Of a stretch of 64,000 nucleotides of DNA, positions 29,515-42,030 are shown in pieces. Made by a program: the position numbers and the translations under genes. The notes below the pieces were generated by a model. That model did not search any database. It worked only from the letters and a program-made list of their open reading frames with translations, and was not told the DNA's origin. Each line of letters begins with the position of its first letter. The first letter of the stretch is position 1. Origin of the DNA: Apostichopus californicus (Eukaryota > Echinodermata > Holothuroidea > Aspidochirotida > Stichopodidae); contig JAIPMN010000274.1 in NCBI GenBank assembly GCA_020650975.1, forward strand, positions 1 through 64,000, read 5' to 3'.

Positions 29515-29642
29515 GTAAGATCTCACATGAATGTCACCTGAGGTAAGATCTCACATGAATGTTACCATCAATCACAAACATGGCCAGTGGTGGAGGTCTC
29601 TCATGAATGTTACCATCAATCACAAACATGGCCAGTGGTGGA
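29515..29642 (+). repeat. Duplicated exon c donor followed by a duplicated roughly 50-bp block
   Basis: GTAAGATCTCACATGAATGT occurs at the real donor (29515) and again at 29543, each preceded by AG. Then CATGAATGTTACCATCAATC through GGCCAGTGGTGGAG occurs twice in a row. Two nested duplication events are implied. Confidence 0.93.
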
Positions 29643-30175
29643 GAGCTTGTACTCGATCCTTTTGTCAATTGTCCATGAAGCTATTATGAAGTTTGGAAAA
29701 GGAAAAACTTAAGAAGTTGATGATGGCTTGGTAAATTTAATTGGTGACACTGCTGTGTCCTGTGAGGTATTACAAGAACATTGTGCAAGCAGGGAGTGGA
29801 TAAGTAAGAGCTCCATGGTGAGAGTATCAGACAATTATTACTTGGGAGGCAATGGAGGCGTTTTGTTTGTGTACATCTGTGTTCTTAGCTAAATCAGTGA
29901 TAAACCTTCATCAAAGTTGGTGTACATCCAGATCTACTTATGATTCAATGATGTGATTTCTTTCTGTGACACTCTTTAAGGAAAGGTGAGCTCAAGGATT
30001 CCAAATGGGAAAACAAATTCTCTACTTGAGGAAACCTCTGCTCTATAGCAGACAGGTTGAAACAAACAACGTAAAAAAGCGTGTTGGCAGACTTTTGCAT
30101 TGTGTTGATTGGTTGAAGATGTAGATATCGTCTCAAGTACTTTTGAATTTTTATTGAGTAAGGAGCTGAGAAGCT

Positions 30176-30300
30176 CTGTGATGTGATGATTTGTATACAT
30201 GTGTATGGGTGTATGTTACACTTTGGCTTCTTCACATGATTATACTGTGATGTGATGATTTGTATACATGTGTATGAGTGTATGTTAAACATGATTATAC
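30176..30300. repeat. Tandem pair, about 60 bp
   Basis: TGTGATGTGATGATTTGTAT followed by ACATGTGTATG occurs twice, each ending in CATGATTATACT. The second copy lacks about 14 bp. Confidence 0.85.
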
Positions 30301-30304
30301 TATG

Positions 30305-30690
30305 AATGATTCATGAAGTTCATGTTTGCCCTGAAGATCAACCTTATGGATGATCAAAACCCTGTTATATTTGTGTGGGTCAAAAGTCATATATGGGATC
30401 ATCATAAGTCAAACCTTTTATACATGATAACTGCCAAAGCAATTAAAGCTTGGAAGAAGTTCATACTTGATACTGCGTGTTGATTCAACAAAGCAAGGAC
30501 CAGAACCGTCTGATTTTAGGGTGATCAAAGGATATTTATAGGTAAACCTGAGGTCAATGCCCAATAACTGCAATGAAGAGTCAAAGCGTGTGTGAACCTT
30601 CAGAACCACCGTAATGAGTACATCAACCCTATTGTTTTCTGTGGAGGTCAAGTGTCATCAAAGGTCAAAGTCTGAAACCTTTCAATGTGC
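30305..30690 (+). repeat. Dispersed repeat, diverged copy
   Basis: Contains AAACCCTGTTATATTTGTGT, then further on AACCCTATTGTTTTCTGTGG with AGGTCAAGTGTCATCAAAGG and AAAGTCTGAAAC, the end of the module. The DR4 spacing is lost here. Confidence 0.55.
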
Positions 30691-33600
30691 TAGCTTCTAA
30701 AAAAAACCATGAATGAATTAATTGATGATCTGGTCAACATTACTTTAAAATGTAGCTAAGGAACCTGCTGATCACTTCAAGTCCACATTGGTCAAATATT
30801 GGAAATATTTTGTGCACTGCTAGTCTGTAAGAAACTCTTAGTCTGTTGGTTAAATAGCTGCAGTGCTTTACAATAGCCTTTGGCAGACTGACATTATCAA
30901 TGAAATTCTTCCCATTATCACCTTTGACCTTTGTGTTTTGGTTAACGAAGAGGCCTGTTCGTTGCATGTCTCTGAGTGTTAGCTATTCTATTTCTATATG
31001 CTTTTCTATCTCACGAAATTATCCACTCAATTTACTCGTTATGAGAGAATAACCCAAAGATGTCTATTTGTGTGTATTCCATATCTAATAATATTAACAA
31101 CCACTGACCTTTGTAAGAATATCAAAACTCATGCTAAGGTCATAATCTGACCTGGTTCTGGCCTAGTGCAAGGAATAGGATGGTTGCTATGTACATGGAA
31201 ATGATGGCTGTAAAAGTAATTTATTTTGAGCAGGTCCCTTTCTGTGCTGTTATTCTGTATTATCATACCTTAATGCATTTTTTAAACACAAAGTGGCTAA
31301 CCACTAAGCACCCATGGGTAGTATTATTTATCAGCTGTGTGTTATTTCCTGACAGTCTTGTGAGAGATTGTTAAACTGAACTTGCCTTGGTGTAACTAGG
31401 CTTCCTCAGACTACTTGGTGTAACCTCTGCTGGCCGAGGCTGTTCTTTTTTACTTTTCCACTAGAGGTCTTTGGCTCATTAATTGACTAAACAGATGTAG
31501 TCAGAGCAAGTAGTTCAATCAACTATTTCTATGGAAGGTTGATTTGTCTAGAATTAATTCCAAACCAATCAAATGCTGCTGGTAGTATCGCATCAGTGCG
31601 GTTGTGAGATGTGGCTTCCTCCTTCCAGCATCGCTGACACATATGATCTACCGTGCTGCCATGATGCTAACCTAGATGTGAACCTGTTTAATGTTGTTAC
31701 CAGGTTGCATCGGTTAAGGTCGACACCATACCTATAAATGCCACTCAACCCTTGTTACTGGATGTACAGTACTACTAATAGTAGCAACAGTACTACAGAG
31801 AAAATTGTCCTAAAGAAAATCAGCTTGGAAAGTGATTAGTAACTAAATTAGAACTAAATTAATTAGCATAGTTTAAGATGCAGGAAACCTGTTTGACAAT
31901 ATGTGTTCTCTATCTTTTTTTACGATATGCATATTGTACAATAATAATGTGGGACAGAATACCTTTAGTTACATTAATGTTGTATCTATTTAGCCCTTCA
32001 ACCATGTATCTTAGCAATACTAAGCATAGGCCTCACCCTCACTTTACAGTACAGTTCATGTATGTTGCCAAGGTGATTTTTGTATATGTCTGCTTAGTAA
32101 AGGTCTGTGATTACCTATATTTTCACAGTGGCTCCTCCTATCTGTTAGAAGAGTAAAACAGAAATTAGTCAAATCAGTAATAGTTTACCTTATGTTGTGA
32201 CATGGGAGCACTTCAGAGTTGAAAGGTTAACTTTCTATGAGCCATAAAATTCCTGACTTGGTCCTTTTTAATTGGTTTTGTTTCTCATACTACCAAGACT
32301 TTTCTCTCTTTATAACTCTTTTGTTCAATTCTCAAACAAACATTCCAAGGAATTTCTCTGTTTATTTGGGGTTCATGCTTGAATCTTAATAAAGTTTGGT
32401 GTTCATTTTGATATTTTTCTTGTTGCTAAGGTAACCACAGCAAAGTTCCTAGTTATAGTGTAAGTCATTGGTGATTTGTCTTTGTTATGTCAGATTCATA
32501 TTCACTGTCTATCCAGTGAAACCACCTTCTAGCCATCTCCGATTTGTATAAATTTTGGTATTTGGTACACTGTATAACAACTGTGTTATCATCCCCAAGC
32601 TGATTTCGCAGTTACTTGTGTACATTTGGAGCAAAATTTAAACATGGTTGGTGTTTAATGAATGTTTGAATGATTATGTTAAATACATATTACTTTCTAA
32701 ATACACTTTGTAAAACATGTATGGTGTAGGCTGATGCAGTCGGCAAACATAAAACGCACTGTTGCAGAACAGACAGTCCAGCAGTAGTCCAGGGTGTGTA
32801 TGTGTCAAGGGTTGTGTATGTAAAGGTCATACCTAGGTATGAGAATGTTAACCATGTTGTGTTGAACAAACTGTGAGATGATTGAACACACTCCATGCTA
32901 ATTTATTTACGCTCAGCTTAAAGCAATGTAAAACTGTGCTGAAAGTTGTACTCTAATCCAACAAGACTTTGCTTAATATAAATTTGAATATTCAGTACCT
33001 TTTAATGTAAATTATCTGAATATTCAATACATTTCAGGAAATGGCTATTTGAGCTGAAAATGATGCTATGGCAAGACTGACATGACACAATTTCTATGGC
33101 TCGAACATTTATAGTGCTCCCTCAGAATTCTACAAATTGTTGATGTGTTCACTGTAATATGCCATGTATGTTATATATGTTCCTATGAAGAAGCTAATTA
33201 ACTTGTTCACCCTCTCTGTGCAGGAGTTCTGTTGAAAACTGGTTAGCAATAGTCATTCAAGGTTTTTTTGCTTTCTGCAAATAATATTGCTAGTGTTACA
33301 CAAAATATGATTGTTTGTTGTGGAACATTTGTTATGTATGGCTGGTGACGTATTAACATACATGTACAACATGCATACATTAGCATGGTGTCTTATTCTC
33401 TGCGAAGGACATTAATACTGTAGGATGCAACAGGGATTTCGGTGATAGAAAACAAACAGTACGAATAAATCAAGCAGCATATCATAGTGGTGGCTGGTAC
33501 TGTTGCAACCAAAAGCATTTTACTGAAATATGTATTGTGACAATAATTTCTGAGATGGAGATGGTTTCTGCACATATTGTTTCACCTCTAGTTTTAGTAA

Positions 33601-34428
33601 GATTCAAGTTTTTCTAGCATCTATTATACATGTCTTTGTTCAAACCTGCCTGGTTTCTGGATCAATATAGAACAGTGGATATAATAGCATAGTTGAAAGT
33701 TACTACAACAAAGAAACAATCCAATAAAAAGGGAGGGGGAGGGGAGGGGGGTGGGTGGAGGTGGATGGTTTGTAAAACAAGGTGAGAGAAATAATATTGA
33801 TAGCTTTTGACAGCACCTTGGACCGTGGGAAATAATTACTGATCAAGATCCTGCTATCTGAGGACTTGCCTTCTTCCCATGGAGCTATCATCAACGGAAA
33901 TTTTATCTGCCTACAAATGGGGAGGCCTTAATATCTGTCAAGAGAGAAATGTAAGGAAAGATGCCAAAAAATCCCAGTTAGTAGCATTGATATTTCAAAA
34001 CTATCCTAGGAGAGATGTCAGGAAAGTTCAAATTTTACAGTGGTTGTTGCGGCCCCAAAGGAGAGAGAATTCTCTCTTGTTCTGGTTAGAAACGAAGGCA
34101 GGCAGGCAGGCGGTGGATTGGAGCAATCAGAAGTAGAAAAAGAGGATAACGACCCTTGCTCTGGGAGTTGAGCTAGTCTCCACTCACCAGGATTTGTTTG
34201 TGTAGCGTAGTGAATCAGCACCTTGTTTCTATCAGCTTTGACGTATTTAGAGGGATCACTCTTGTGATTCAAATTTCCTCATGAAATACTGTCTTTAGAA
34301 GAGTCAACTCTCAAGAAATTTGATTGGCAAAGCTTGTGGAAAAAGAATAAATTTTTGATTGGAATTTTGTAATGGATAAGGTATATTAGACTCCATCTAT
34401 CAGATAACTTCTAAAAAAATTTTTTTTC

Positions 34429-34447
34429 TCTCTCTCTCTCTCTCTGT
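34429..34447. repeat. TC microsatellite
   Basis: Pure CT/TC dinucleotide run of about 19 nt. Confidence 0.85.
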
Positions 34448-35073
34448 TTGGGTTTTCTTCTCGTTTGTGAAGAGCCGATGGGTTGGTTGGCAAACTAGGG
34501 AAGGATAAACACAGTTGGTTTAAAAAGGAGTAAGAAAGACCAATTAATATTTCACACTTTTATGATGACAGTTTAAGTTGAGTAAAGTTGAAGGTGTGAG
34601 TAAATTTATTTTAGAGTAAAGGGTTTGATTGAAGCTTTTGTATAATCTAAATAGTAGTACAGTAATATTGTTGACATGGAGTGACAAATTTGTTGATTTT
34701 GTTTTGAGACATTGTTTGACCCACTTCAACCAAAATGACAGTCTGAATCTTAAGATTACACAGGTGGGATAGGTTTGATAACTCAAAATTTTTGTAGACA
34801 CAAGAAAAACTTGCTGAAATAGGAAAGTTTGTCTATCCAGATTTCTAAATATTTGTTTACTATTCACGATTGCCATTAGTTACTAAATGGGCAATTATGT
34901 TGAAAGGGATGGATTTCTTTTTGATTTTTTTTATGAAGAAAAGAAATGTTTTAAGGGTTCATTGTGTGAGATGGTTTTAACAGTACCTGGATATTTTATT
35001 TGAATTGCTATTCCAGATACCTGGAATTCATCATGGTTTGGTATTAAGTCCCAGGATACTTTCATAGGTTGCA

Positions 35074-35181
35074 TGTTGGTAGGTTACATTTATGTAGCAT
35101 GGAATGTACATTATTGATAGCACTGCAAATTGGTAGGTAACATTTATGTAGCATGGAATGTACATTATTGATAGCACTGCA
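35074..35181. repeat. Tandem pair, about 53 bp
   Basis: TTGGTAGGTTACATTTATGT (second copy GGTAACATT) through GATAGCACTGCAAA, two nearly identical copies. Confidence 0.9.
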
Positions 35182-37340
35182 AAACTGACCTGGAAAACAA
35201 CCATTTCAGAAATTCTCAATGAAAAGAGGTAAGAGTAAACAGAAGAAGAGGTTTCATTTCATTGTACATATCATATGAATATTAATGAGTAGATAGGGAG
35301 AAACTAAAAATTGTTCCCAACTTTAAAAAAATTCAGACCAAGACTAGATTAGGTCTTATGTGGACTGTTAATTATCATCCCCTCCTGAATTTGGAAGAAT
35401 CACAAAAATAAGTCACTATAATAAGGAGCAGCCTAAGTTGTTGTAGTCGACTGGGTCCTTTACTTAGATTGAGGGCCGGCCAGGTGTCCAGCTATGTGTG
35501 AATATTACATGGGTTTATCGGAAGGGCACAAAGTATATCCCTTACAACATACAGAGCTATAAATTGACTTCAGTAGGTATACAATTGTATCAACATCTTG
35601 CAAGTCTTTCTTATGGCCTTTCCTGTTGATGTGTATGGAATGATAATCAATTGATTTTAAGTGCTCACCTTATCTGTACCCGCTGGTGATACTAAAAAAG
35701 TGCCATCTCCCTAACTTTCTCTTTTTTAATATCTGTTTTCACATTAACAATTAATGGTACAATCCATCTTTTCCTAACTGTACTTTGCCAGGCAGTAAAC
35801 GACAATTTTTGTAACACAGCAAACTCAACCAGCTTCTATAACCAATGCCATTTCATTTAACGTTATTGGGAGTAATCCATCCTACCGTCAGAAATTAGTC
35901 AAATCAACCATTTTGGCACATTTATGGAAGGGTTTTATCTGAAAAGCGAGGGTAATAAAATATCAAGGTTTCTCTTTTTGTGTCATTCAATTGGCTTGAA
36001 TTATTAAGTGCGATTGTGGAATTTATTAGAAATAGTTGATGCTATGAGCTCTTGCAATCTGGATTGCTCACAGATATGTAATAATTAATATGGTTAGTAA
36101 ATATTGCTGAATGGATCCATCATTTTAGATGGTTTTGTATTTTACTACATTCGCAATTGCTGTACAGTGTTCACAACCTTTTTGGTATCTGTTTAGGACG
36201 TAGTGACTGGTTATTACTTGTTTGTCAATTGTATGTATGTATTTTAGATCCTCCTGCAAGCAGAAATTCGCGAAGAAGCCATCATTGGCTTATCATTACA
36301 TAAGTTACATTTATTCTTTCAATATTATTACAAATGTGTGGCTTCCTTGATCTTGAATCATACGTAATCTGACCACAAAAAAAAAAAAAAATGAAAATTG
36401 AAAAGCACTAACAAATGTTAATGAGCTGAAATTTTCCATAAAATCAAGTTTCAGTTTCAGTACTTTCTTCCATTCTTTGTAGAATAGAATTGATACTACT
36501 GGTTTCTCTCTAAGCCAAATTCCTTCCCCCCCCCCCCTTTTCTCCAGTGTACCATTCATGGCTTTCAACAGACATTTTGTGTATGTTTTTTGTTGTTGTC
36601 TGACTCATTGTTCATTTCATTTATCTTACGCTTAGTTCCTTTTTGCAAAAGGTTACAATCGAAGGATTTTCATATAAAAGCATCGATTATGACTGAATCA
36701 AATTTGAAAGAATCTTATGCTACGGAAAATGCAGAGACCGTGCAAATACAGACCGATAAATGTAAACATCAAAACGAGTACCTTTGCTAGTGGCCTTAAA
36801 AATGTTTTTAACGTGGAGCAGTAACCTTCTTGGCAGCGAGTTAGGTGTTATCTTAAATCTGTTTTTGTAATCACAAGCTCTCATTTTGTGTCATTTATAT
36901 TCATTGGCTGTGACTGAGGGGGCAGTACTCAAATGTTAAGTTTTCCAGTGTCATACATTTGGGATGCAGGTGTTCTGCAGATGGACTCGTCCACCAAACA
37001 GAGGCATCAGGTGCGACGACGATGTTTTATATGTCTGTTTGCTACCTGGAGTCATTGCTGACGACCTGCTCTATATATAGACACAGAAAAAGTCAAGTTG
37101 CGTGCAATCCAGCCATTTATTCTCTGGCTTAAAGCTGAAATCATAGTTATGTACCACATCATGTTTATTGAAAAACCACATTGAGTAGTGTTGTTTCATA
37201 TTGGGGCAACATTTGCATCGAGAGTTACCTCACTGCTGGATGAAAGTTAAATATCTTTATAATCAAAATAATATAAAACTGTTAGCAAACTGCTTATCCA
37301 CTAGAGAGCCTTTGTAGGAGAATGTGTTAATGTAAGTTGG

Positions 37341-37376
37341 CCTGACGTTTCGATCCTAGCAGGATCTTCTTCAGAG
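37341..37376 (-). repeat. Hammerhead-like palindromic motif, part of a dispersed repeat
   Basis: On the minus strand: GCCT, CTGAAGA, GATCC-TGCTA-GGATC hairpin, GAAAC, GTC, AGGC. CTGANGA and GAAA are the conserved core of hammerhead ribozymes; GCCT/AGGC could form stem I and GATCC/GGATC stem II. Against: an extra A precedes stem II and stem III would have only two pairs and no loop. Similar TGAAGAAG...CGAAACGTC blocks are, as I recall, frequent in invertebrate genomes. Self-cleavage is not claimed. Confidence 0.35.
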
Positions 37377-40138
37377 GCTAAAAATAGATTATTAATAATC
37401 TCAGTAAAAGCTTCCTAATTTGTTGCTGTTAGCAATTGATTATCTGATTTCAAATTTCAAATGTCTCATATCTTGTTTTGGAAGTCATGTTTATTCTCTT
37501 CTTTGTAAAAGAATGAATTATTAATTATTTCTGCTTACCAAAGTGATCCATTTTGGCACAGACTACACCTTTCACAAGTCAAAATTGTTTCATTCTTTGT
37601 TGATGTTTTTCTATTCACTTTTGCCACTCTAAAGGCTCTTCATTTGTGGTTATTTTACTCAGAACATTCCATTAAGTTATTCAGAGGTCGGTGGTGAATG
37701 TCTCTGTTAACAAAAGTGTAATCAATCAAGGTTTAAATGAATTAAGTTCTTTTGTGAATTAAGAAAAGGTGAACAAACCCAAATCACCCACAAAATGAAA
37801 AAGAAGAAGAAAATGAAAGGGGGGGGGGGATGGGAGGGTTGTCATGTGGATGGAAATGGTGGTTGCATTGTGTCCTTAAAATTTAATAGTAATATTTCAA
37901 AAAATGCACTTTCCAAGGTTGTGTAATCTGTGTCAGAATTTACCTGTGAATGCATACAGTGTCCGTAAAAAAGAGGCTGATATAAATCATATTTATCTGT
38001 GCAGTCTAGAGTCATTATAAACGAACCAAAGCATTACATGTCTAAAATGGTTACATGCAGCATCTTAAATATTACATTTTGCTGGTCTGTAGCAGCACAA
38101 GCTATCAAAGCAAGGCCTTTAATATTTCAATGAAAGTTTCAAGGACAGTTACTGTGCTATGAAGGGAATTCCTTCATTTTAACTCCACTTTGTAGTGCCT
38201 GTCATGTGAAAGCAACATTCTAGGGACCAGGGTGTACACAGAGAGATTGTAAAGTAGTTATTATATTGTTTAATTAACTCACTCTTGGAAATAGTGGTAA
38301 CTATGTATCTAACATTCCCTATGTTATGAATACCAGTAACCTGTACACAATGATCCATGCAAATGCAATACCACTGTATAGCAAATGCTGTCTGTTGTAG
38401 ATTTTGATTGAAGCGCGCAGTCTGTAAATTCTGGTGTGTGTGTGTGATCATCAGAGTGGCTTGGTGGGTTTAATATGGATGTTTACATGTATGTAAGCAG
38501 GGGTCTATGCTATTATTATGATCAAATTGTTTGACTTTATCCAGGTACAGAAACTTCTTGAAACCTCATATCAACAAAGCAATAAACATTGATCTGACCC
38601 CGAGGCACATTGGTTTCCACCTGAAGAACATTTCCAACATTCCAGTGTGTATCAGAATGAAGCCGGGATATAAAACAATTAAAGTATGATTTCTGGTGGA
38701 AAATGTCACGTTTGGGGGTCATCAGTTAGACATACAGAGCATAAACTTGTACTTAACCTTTTGTTGTTCCTTGATGGTGTGTATCACACCACTGATAACA
38801 AGGAACATGGATGTGACATGAATGTGACAGGTAGTTAGTTAGCTTCTCAAGAAACATAACAAGAGGAACTTTCCTACAAGAATCGAAAGAAATTAATTTT
38901 CAACAGTTCACATCTGTATCAAAGTTGAGAGTCAGACTCCCATATATTAGATCTTCCTTCTTGAACATTTCCAATGGATCAAAGAATCCACCCTTGAGTG
39001 GTTCTCTTTAAGAAAGACAACATCTAGGTGAAAAACCTGTGTTATGTGAACACAACGTTTGGGCTGCCTCTTAAAGGGGGAAGGGGAAGATAAACATAGG
39101 GGGGGGAGGGGAGGGAAGGGTAAGATTAAGCCACTTCCCACCTCTCTTGATGAGGCAAGTAGTTAAACATTTCAAACTTCATTGTCTTAATCTACTGTGT
39201 CACCATTTTGAATAGTTTCTGAAGAGACCGTTAGTTCTGATTATTGGCCTCTGTTGCACATTTCATGGTTATTTGCGATGTTAACATTTCCAGTCTCGAA
39301 GCATGTAAATACAGAGGTGGTTATATCTCACTGTGACATATATGCTAACATCTGTAGCATAGTATTCATTTGTTAGCAAAGAGAAATTGAATAGATAACA
39401 TTTTCTTGTCAGATGAACAATAGAATAGATGTGGTCAATCATTTCATGGATGATTCAGTGGGGATATTATTTTATTTATATGTTTTTTATAGGTTGTGCC
39501 AATTCTGAGCAGACTTGAAATATGTTTGGTATCCTTCAATATATGATTTTGGTCAAAGAATTTTCAGATTCTCACTTGCACAGGTTGCAAGTGGGTGAGA
39601 GTTGAGGCTTGTCTAAAAGCAACTCTAATGCCAGAGTAACAGTGGATTGTGCATATTATCTTAGCAGTATTAAAAGTGGGTGAAAGGAAAATAGTAGCAA
39701 ATATGGGAAATCCCAGCACTCTCATGACCAGGAATTTCTACTCAGTTCCCAAGTAGGAGTCACAACTCTGAATTAGAACCGATTTGCTAGCCCAAGCCTA
39801 GTAACCATCCAGTTTAATTAATTCCAACCCCTTCATCTTTTGTAATTTAACTATATTATTTTTAAAATAATAAAAATCAGGATTTGTCAGAACTAAAAGT
39901 ATGTTATTTTGTTGTCATGACACAAATTGCAATGTACTTTCCTTATCTTGGAGGGCAGAGGTGTGTATATCATCCTAAGCAGGTGTGCAGAGATACAGAG
40001 CCAGAATCAAGAATATTGGGTTACCATAACAACTGTCTGCTCTGCCAGGTAACACAGGTGACCACAAACAGGTGCTAACAGTCTATAGCTAAAATGGAGG
40101 CAGTATTTTACTTCAAAATTTTTTTCTTGGTTTTTGGT

Positions 40139-40860
40139 TACTTGCCATAGGCAGGCAAGTATCCTTTGCAATCAAATTGGTGCGTCTGTGTGTGCGTATG
40201 TATACGTGTGTATGTGTAGATATATGTATGCGTGTATTTACACGATATCTCAAGATGGGTAGCATTTGCAGTTCTCATATATAGTATGTGGCTTCCCCAT
40301 AGTTAGTACAAGAACCGTATTGCTTTGTGAGGTTTTTTAGTTCACTTAAGGTCACGAGGGGTCGAAACTTGAAATCCTTGTAAATTACATGATATCTCCA
40401 GATGGGAAACTTGATTGGCTTTCATATCTTGCATGTAGCTTTCCTATAATGAATACAAAAACCCTATTGTTTTTTTGTGGAGGTAAGAGATCATTTGGGG
40501 TCAGCAGAGGGCTAAATGTGAAAATCTAAGAAAAAGCTGAATCTCCAGAACCTGAACAACAAAGGAGCTCAAATATGCATGGTATGATTGCCTTGGTCAT
40601 TTAAGGTCATCAGAGGTCAAACCCTGAAAATCTTGTAAGCACAGTATCTCAAGATAAGAAACTTCATGAGATCTCATATTTGACATATGGCTTCCCTATA
40701 ATATGTGCAAAATCCCTAATGTTTTTGGTGGAGGTCAGTTCAAATCAGTAGTTGCCAAAATGTGAAAACTATATGTATCTCTCAAAGACCAAAAATTCGG
40801 TCATGATTTATATGTGCATGGAAGATAACTCTTATGATGAAAACATGTAAAAGGATAACT
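40139..40860 (+). repeat. Dispersed repeat with hairpin, TG tract and direct-repeat modules, copy 1
   Basis: Starts with the inverted repeat TACTTGCC/GGCAAGTA (40139-40146 and 40154-40161), then TG-rich simple sequence, then three or four diverged modules of about 150 bp. Module landmarks: TACACGATATCTCAAGATGG, a GGCTTCCC segment, AACCCTATTGTTTTT, GTGGAGGT, and GGTCA motifs. A perfect AGGTCA-TCAG-AGGTCA lies at 40604-40619. No coding capacity seen and no target-site duplication identified, so the class is unknown. Confidence 0.75.
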
Positions 40861-40938
40861 TTCGATCAAGCTATTCAGTATTCACTTCAGCACTAACACA
40901 GTGCCGATACAACACTCTGTCATACTGTTAAAATATAA

Positions 40939-41158
40939 ATGCCAACAAATTGTGTAGTAGCAGGTTGCAAAAACACTTCTAAAAACGGAAATTTAAGTTT
41001 CTTTACGTTTCCTAGTCATCAAACCTGCGTAAAACGTTGCAGGCATTGGATTAATTTTGTAAGGAGCACCCGCAAAGACTTTCTCGCTCCCGGGGTTTCC
41101 CACCGTCTGCAGGCGAATATATATGTTCAGCTCACTTCGACACAAACACGTATTATAG
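40939..41158 (+). pseudogene. THAP-type C2CH zinc finger fragment with a frame break
   Basis: An ATG opens a frame beginning MPTNCVVAGCKNTSK, followed by FFTFPS and RCRHWINFVR: the C-x4-C pair, hydrophobic-F-P and Trp of a THAP domain, a DNA-binding fold of host regulators and P-element-like transposases. The second half of the metal site (consensus C-x2-H-F) is present as ICSAHFDTN but in another frame, so the stretch has one apparent frameshift between about 41070 and 41125. After YYR the sequence is AG|GTAGTA, a plausible splice donor. Either a sequencing or assembly error hides a real first exon of a THAP gene, or this is a decaying copy. Its position inside an intron of the E-protein gene, same strand, and next to a dispersed repeat favours a mobile or retained copy. 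Confidence 0.6.
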
Positions 41159-41559
41159 GTAGTATTGTCTACGCAGAGGCCCTCTAAAGGTAAATTCTCC
41201 CTAACTTTGATATATTCCTAAACTCATTAGCCACAATTGCCCCGTTATTCTAATGTGCATACTCAAATGGGTTTATCTTCAGACGTGATTTACCCCATAG
41301 GTGTAGGGAAAAAATATCATATTACAAAGAATACACTCTATAATAGGCCCTGTTTGACTTAGTTCTCTTTAGCAGAACCAACGACACTACCCAGCTACCA
41401 AGCTTACTTAATGATGCACACTAACACGTACGAACGATATGTATTGTAGGCATGTATATATTGCAATGAGACAGTCAAAGTTTTCACATTTTTAACTTTT
41501 GAAACTCGTATATGAATATGGAATCTATCAGGTGCTTTTTGTACCGTGGTGTTCCCTTC

Positions 41560-42030
41560 GTTTGTGTTTCTGCTTTCGTGGAGTTGTGACTTCCGGAAAG
41601 CCTTACATTATGGCAGCGAGACTGAGACAAACCCAAAGCTTGGATTCAATTATTATTGCATCCACTGACTGGAAACTATAACTGCAAACACGATTAATTG
41701 CAGTAAGTAGTTATTTCAATTGCGGCAAGACCTTGATATTGTACGGCACAGTATGTGTACTGTCCCATAATAGCAGCAAATCTTACAAAATATGACCAGA
41801 CATTGAGGCAGTTTGTTAACCATAATTTACTTTTAATTGAAGTAATGCTACCCAAAATGACTTAACAAATGTGTGAACAATTCTAACGACCATTTCTTTC
41901 TCTTGTAGCTGCATGTTTTTTGGAAGAGTAAAGTTAATAAAAAGGTTCACGTTCATACGAGAAGTACGTGAAAAGACCATTGTTTTTGTTTGGCATTCGC
42001 GGTAAGCTCCGCAGAATGACGTCACACGGT
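41560..42030. promoter_or_regulatory. Promoter-like region with ETS palindrome and CRE
   Basis: Contains ACTTCCGGAAAG with the palindrome TTCCGGAA at 41591-41598, typical of ETS-factor sites in TATA-less promoters, and a perfect cAMP-response palindrome TGACGTCA at 42017-42024. Several CpGs contrast with the AT-rich surroundings. It lies 0.4-0.9 kb downstream of the THAP fragment, so it might be an internal E-protein promoter, the promoter of another transcript, or chance. Confidence 0.3.
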
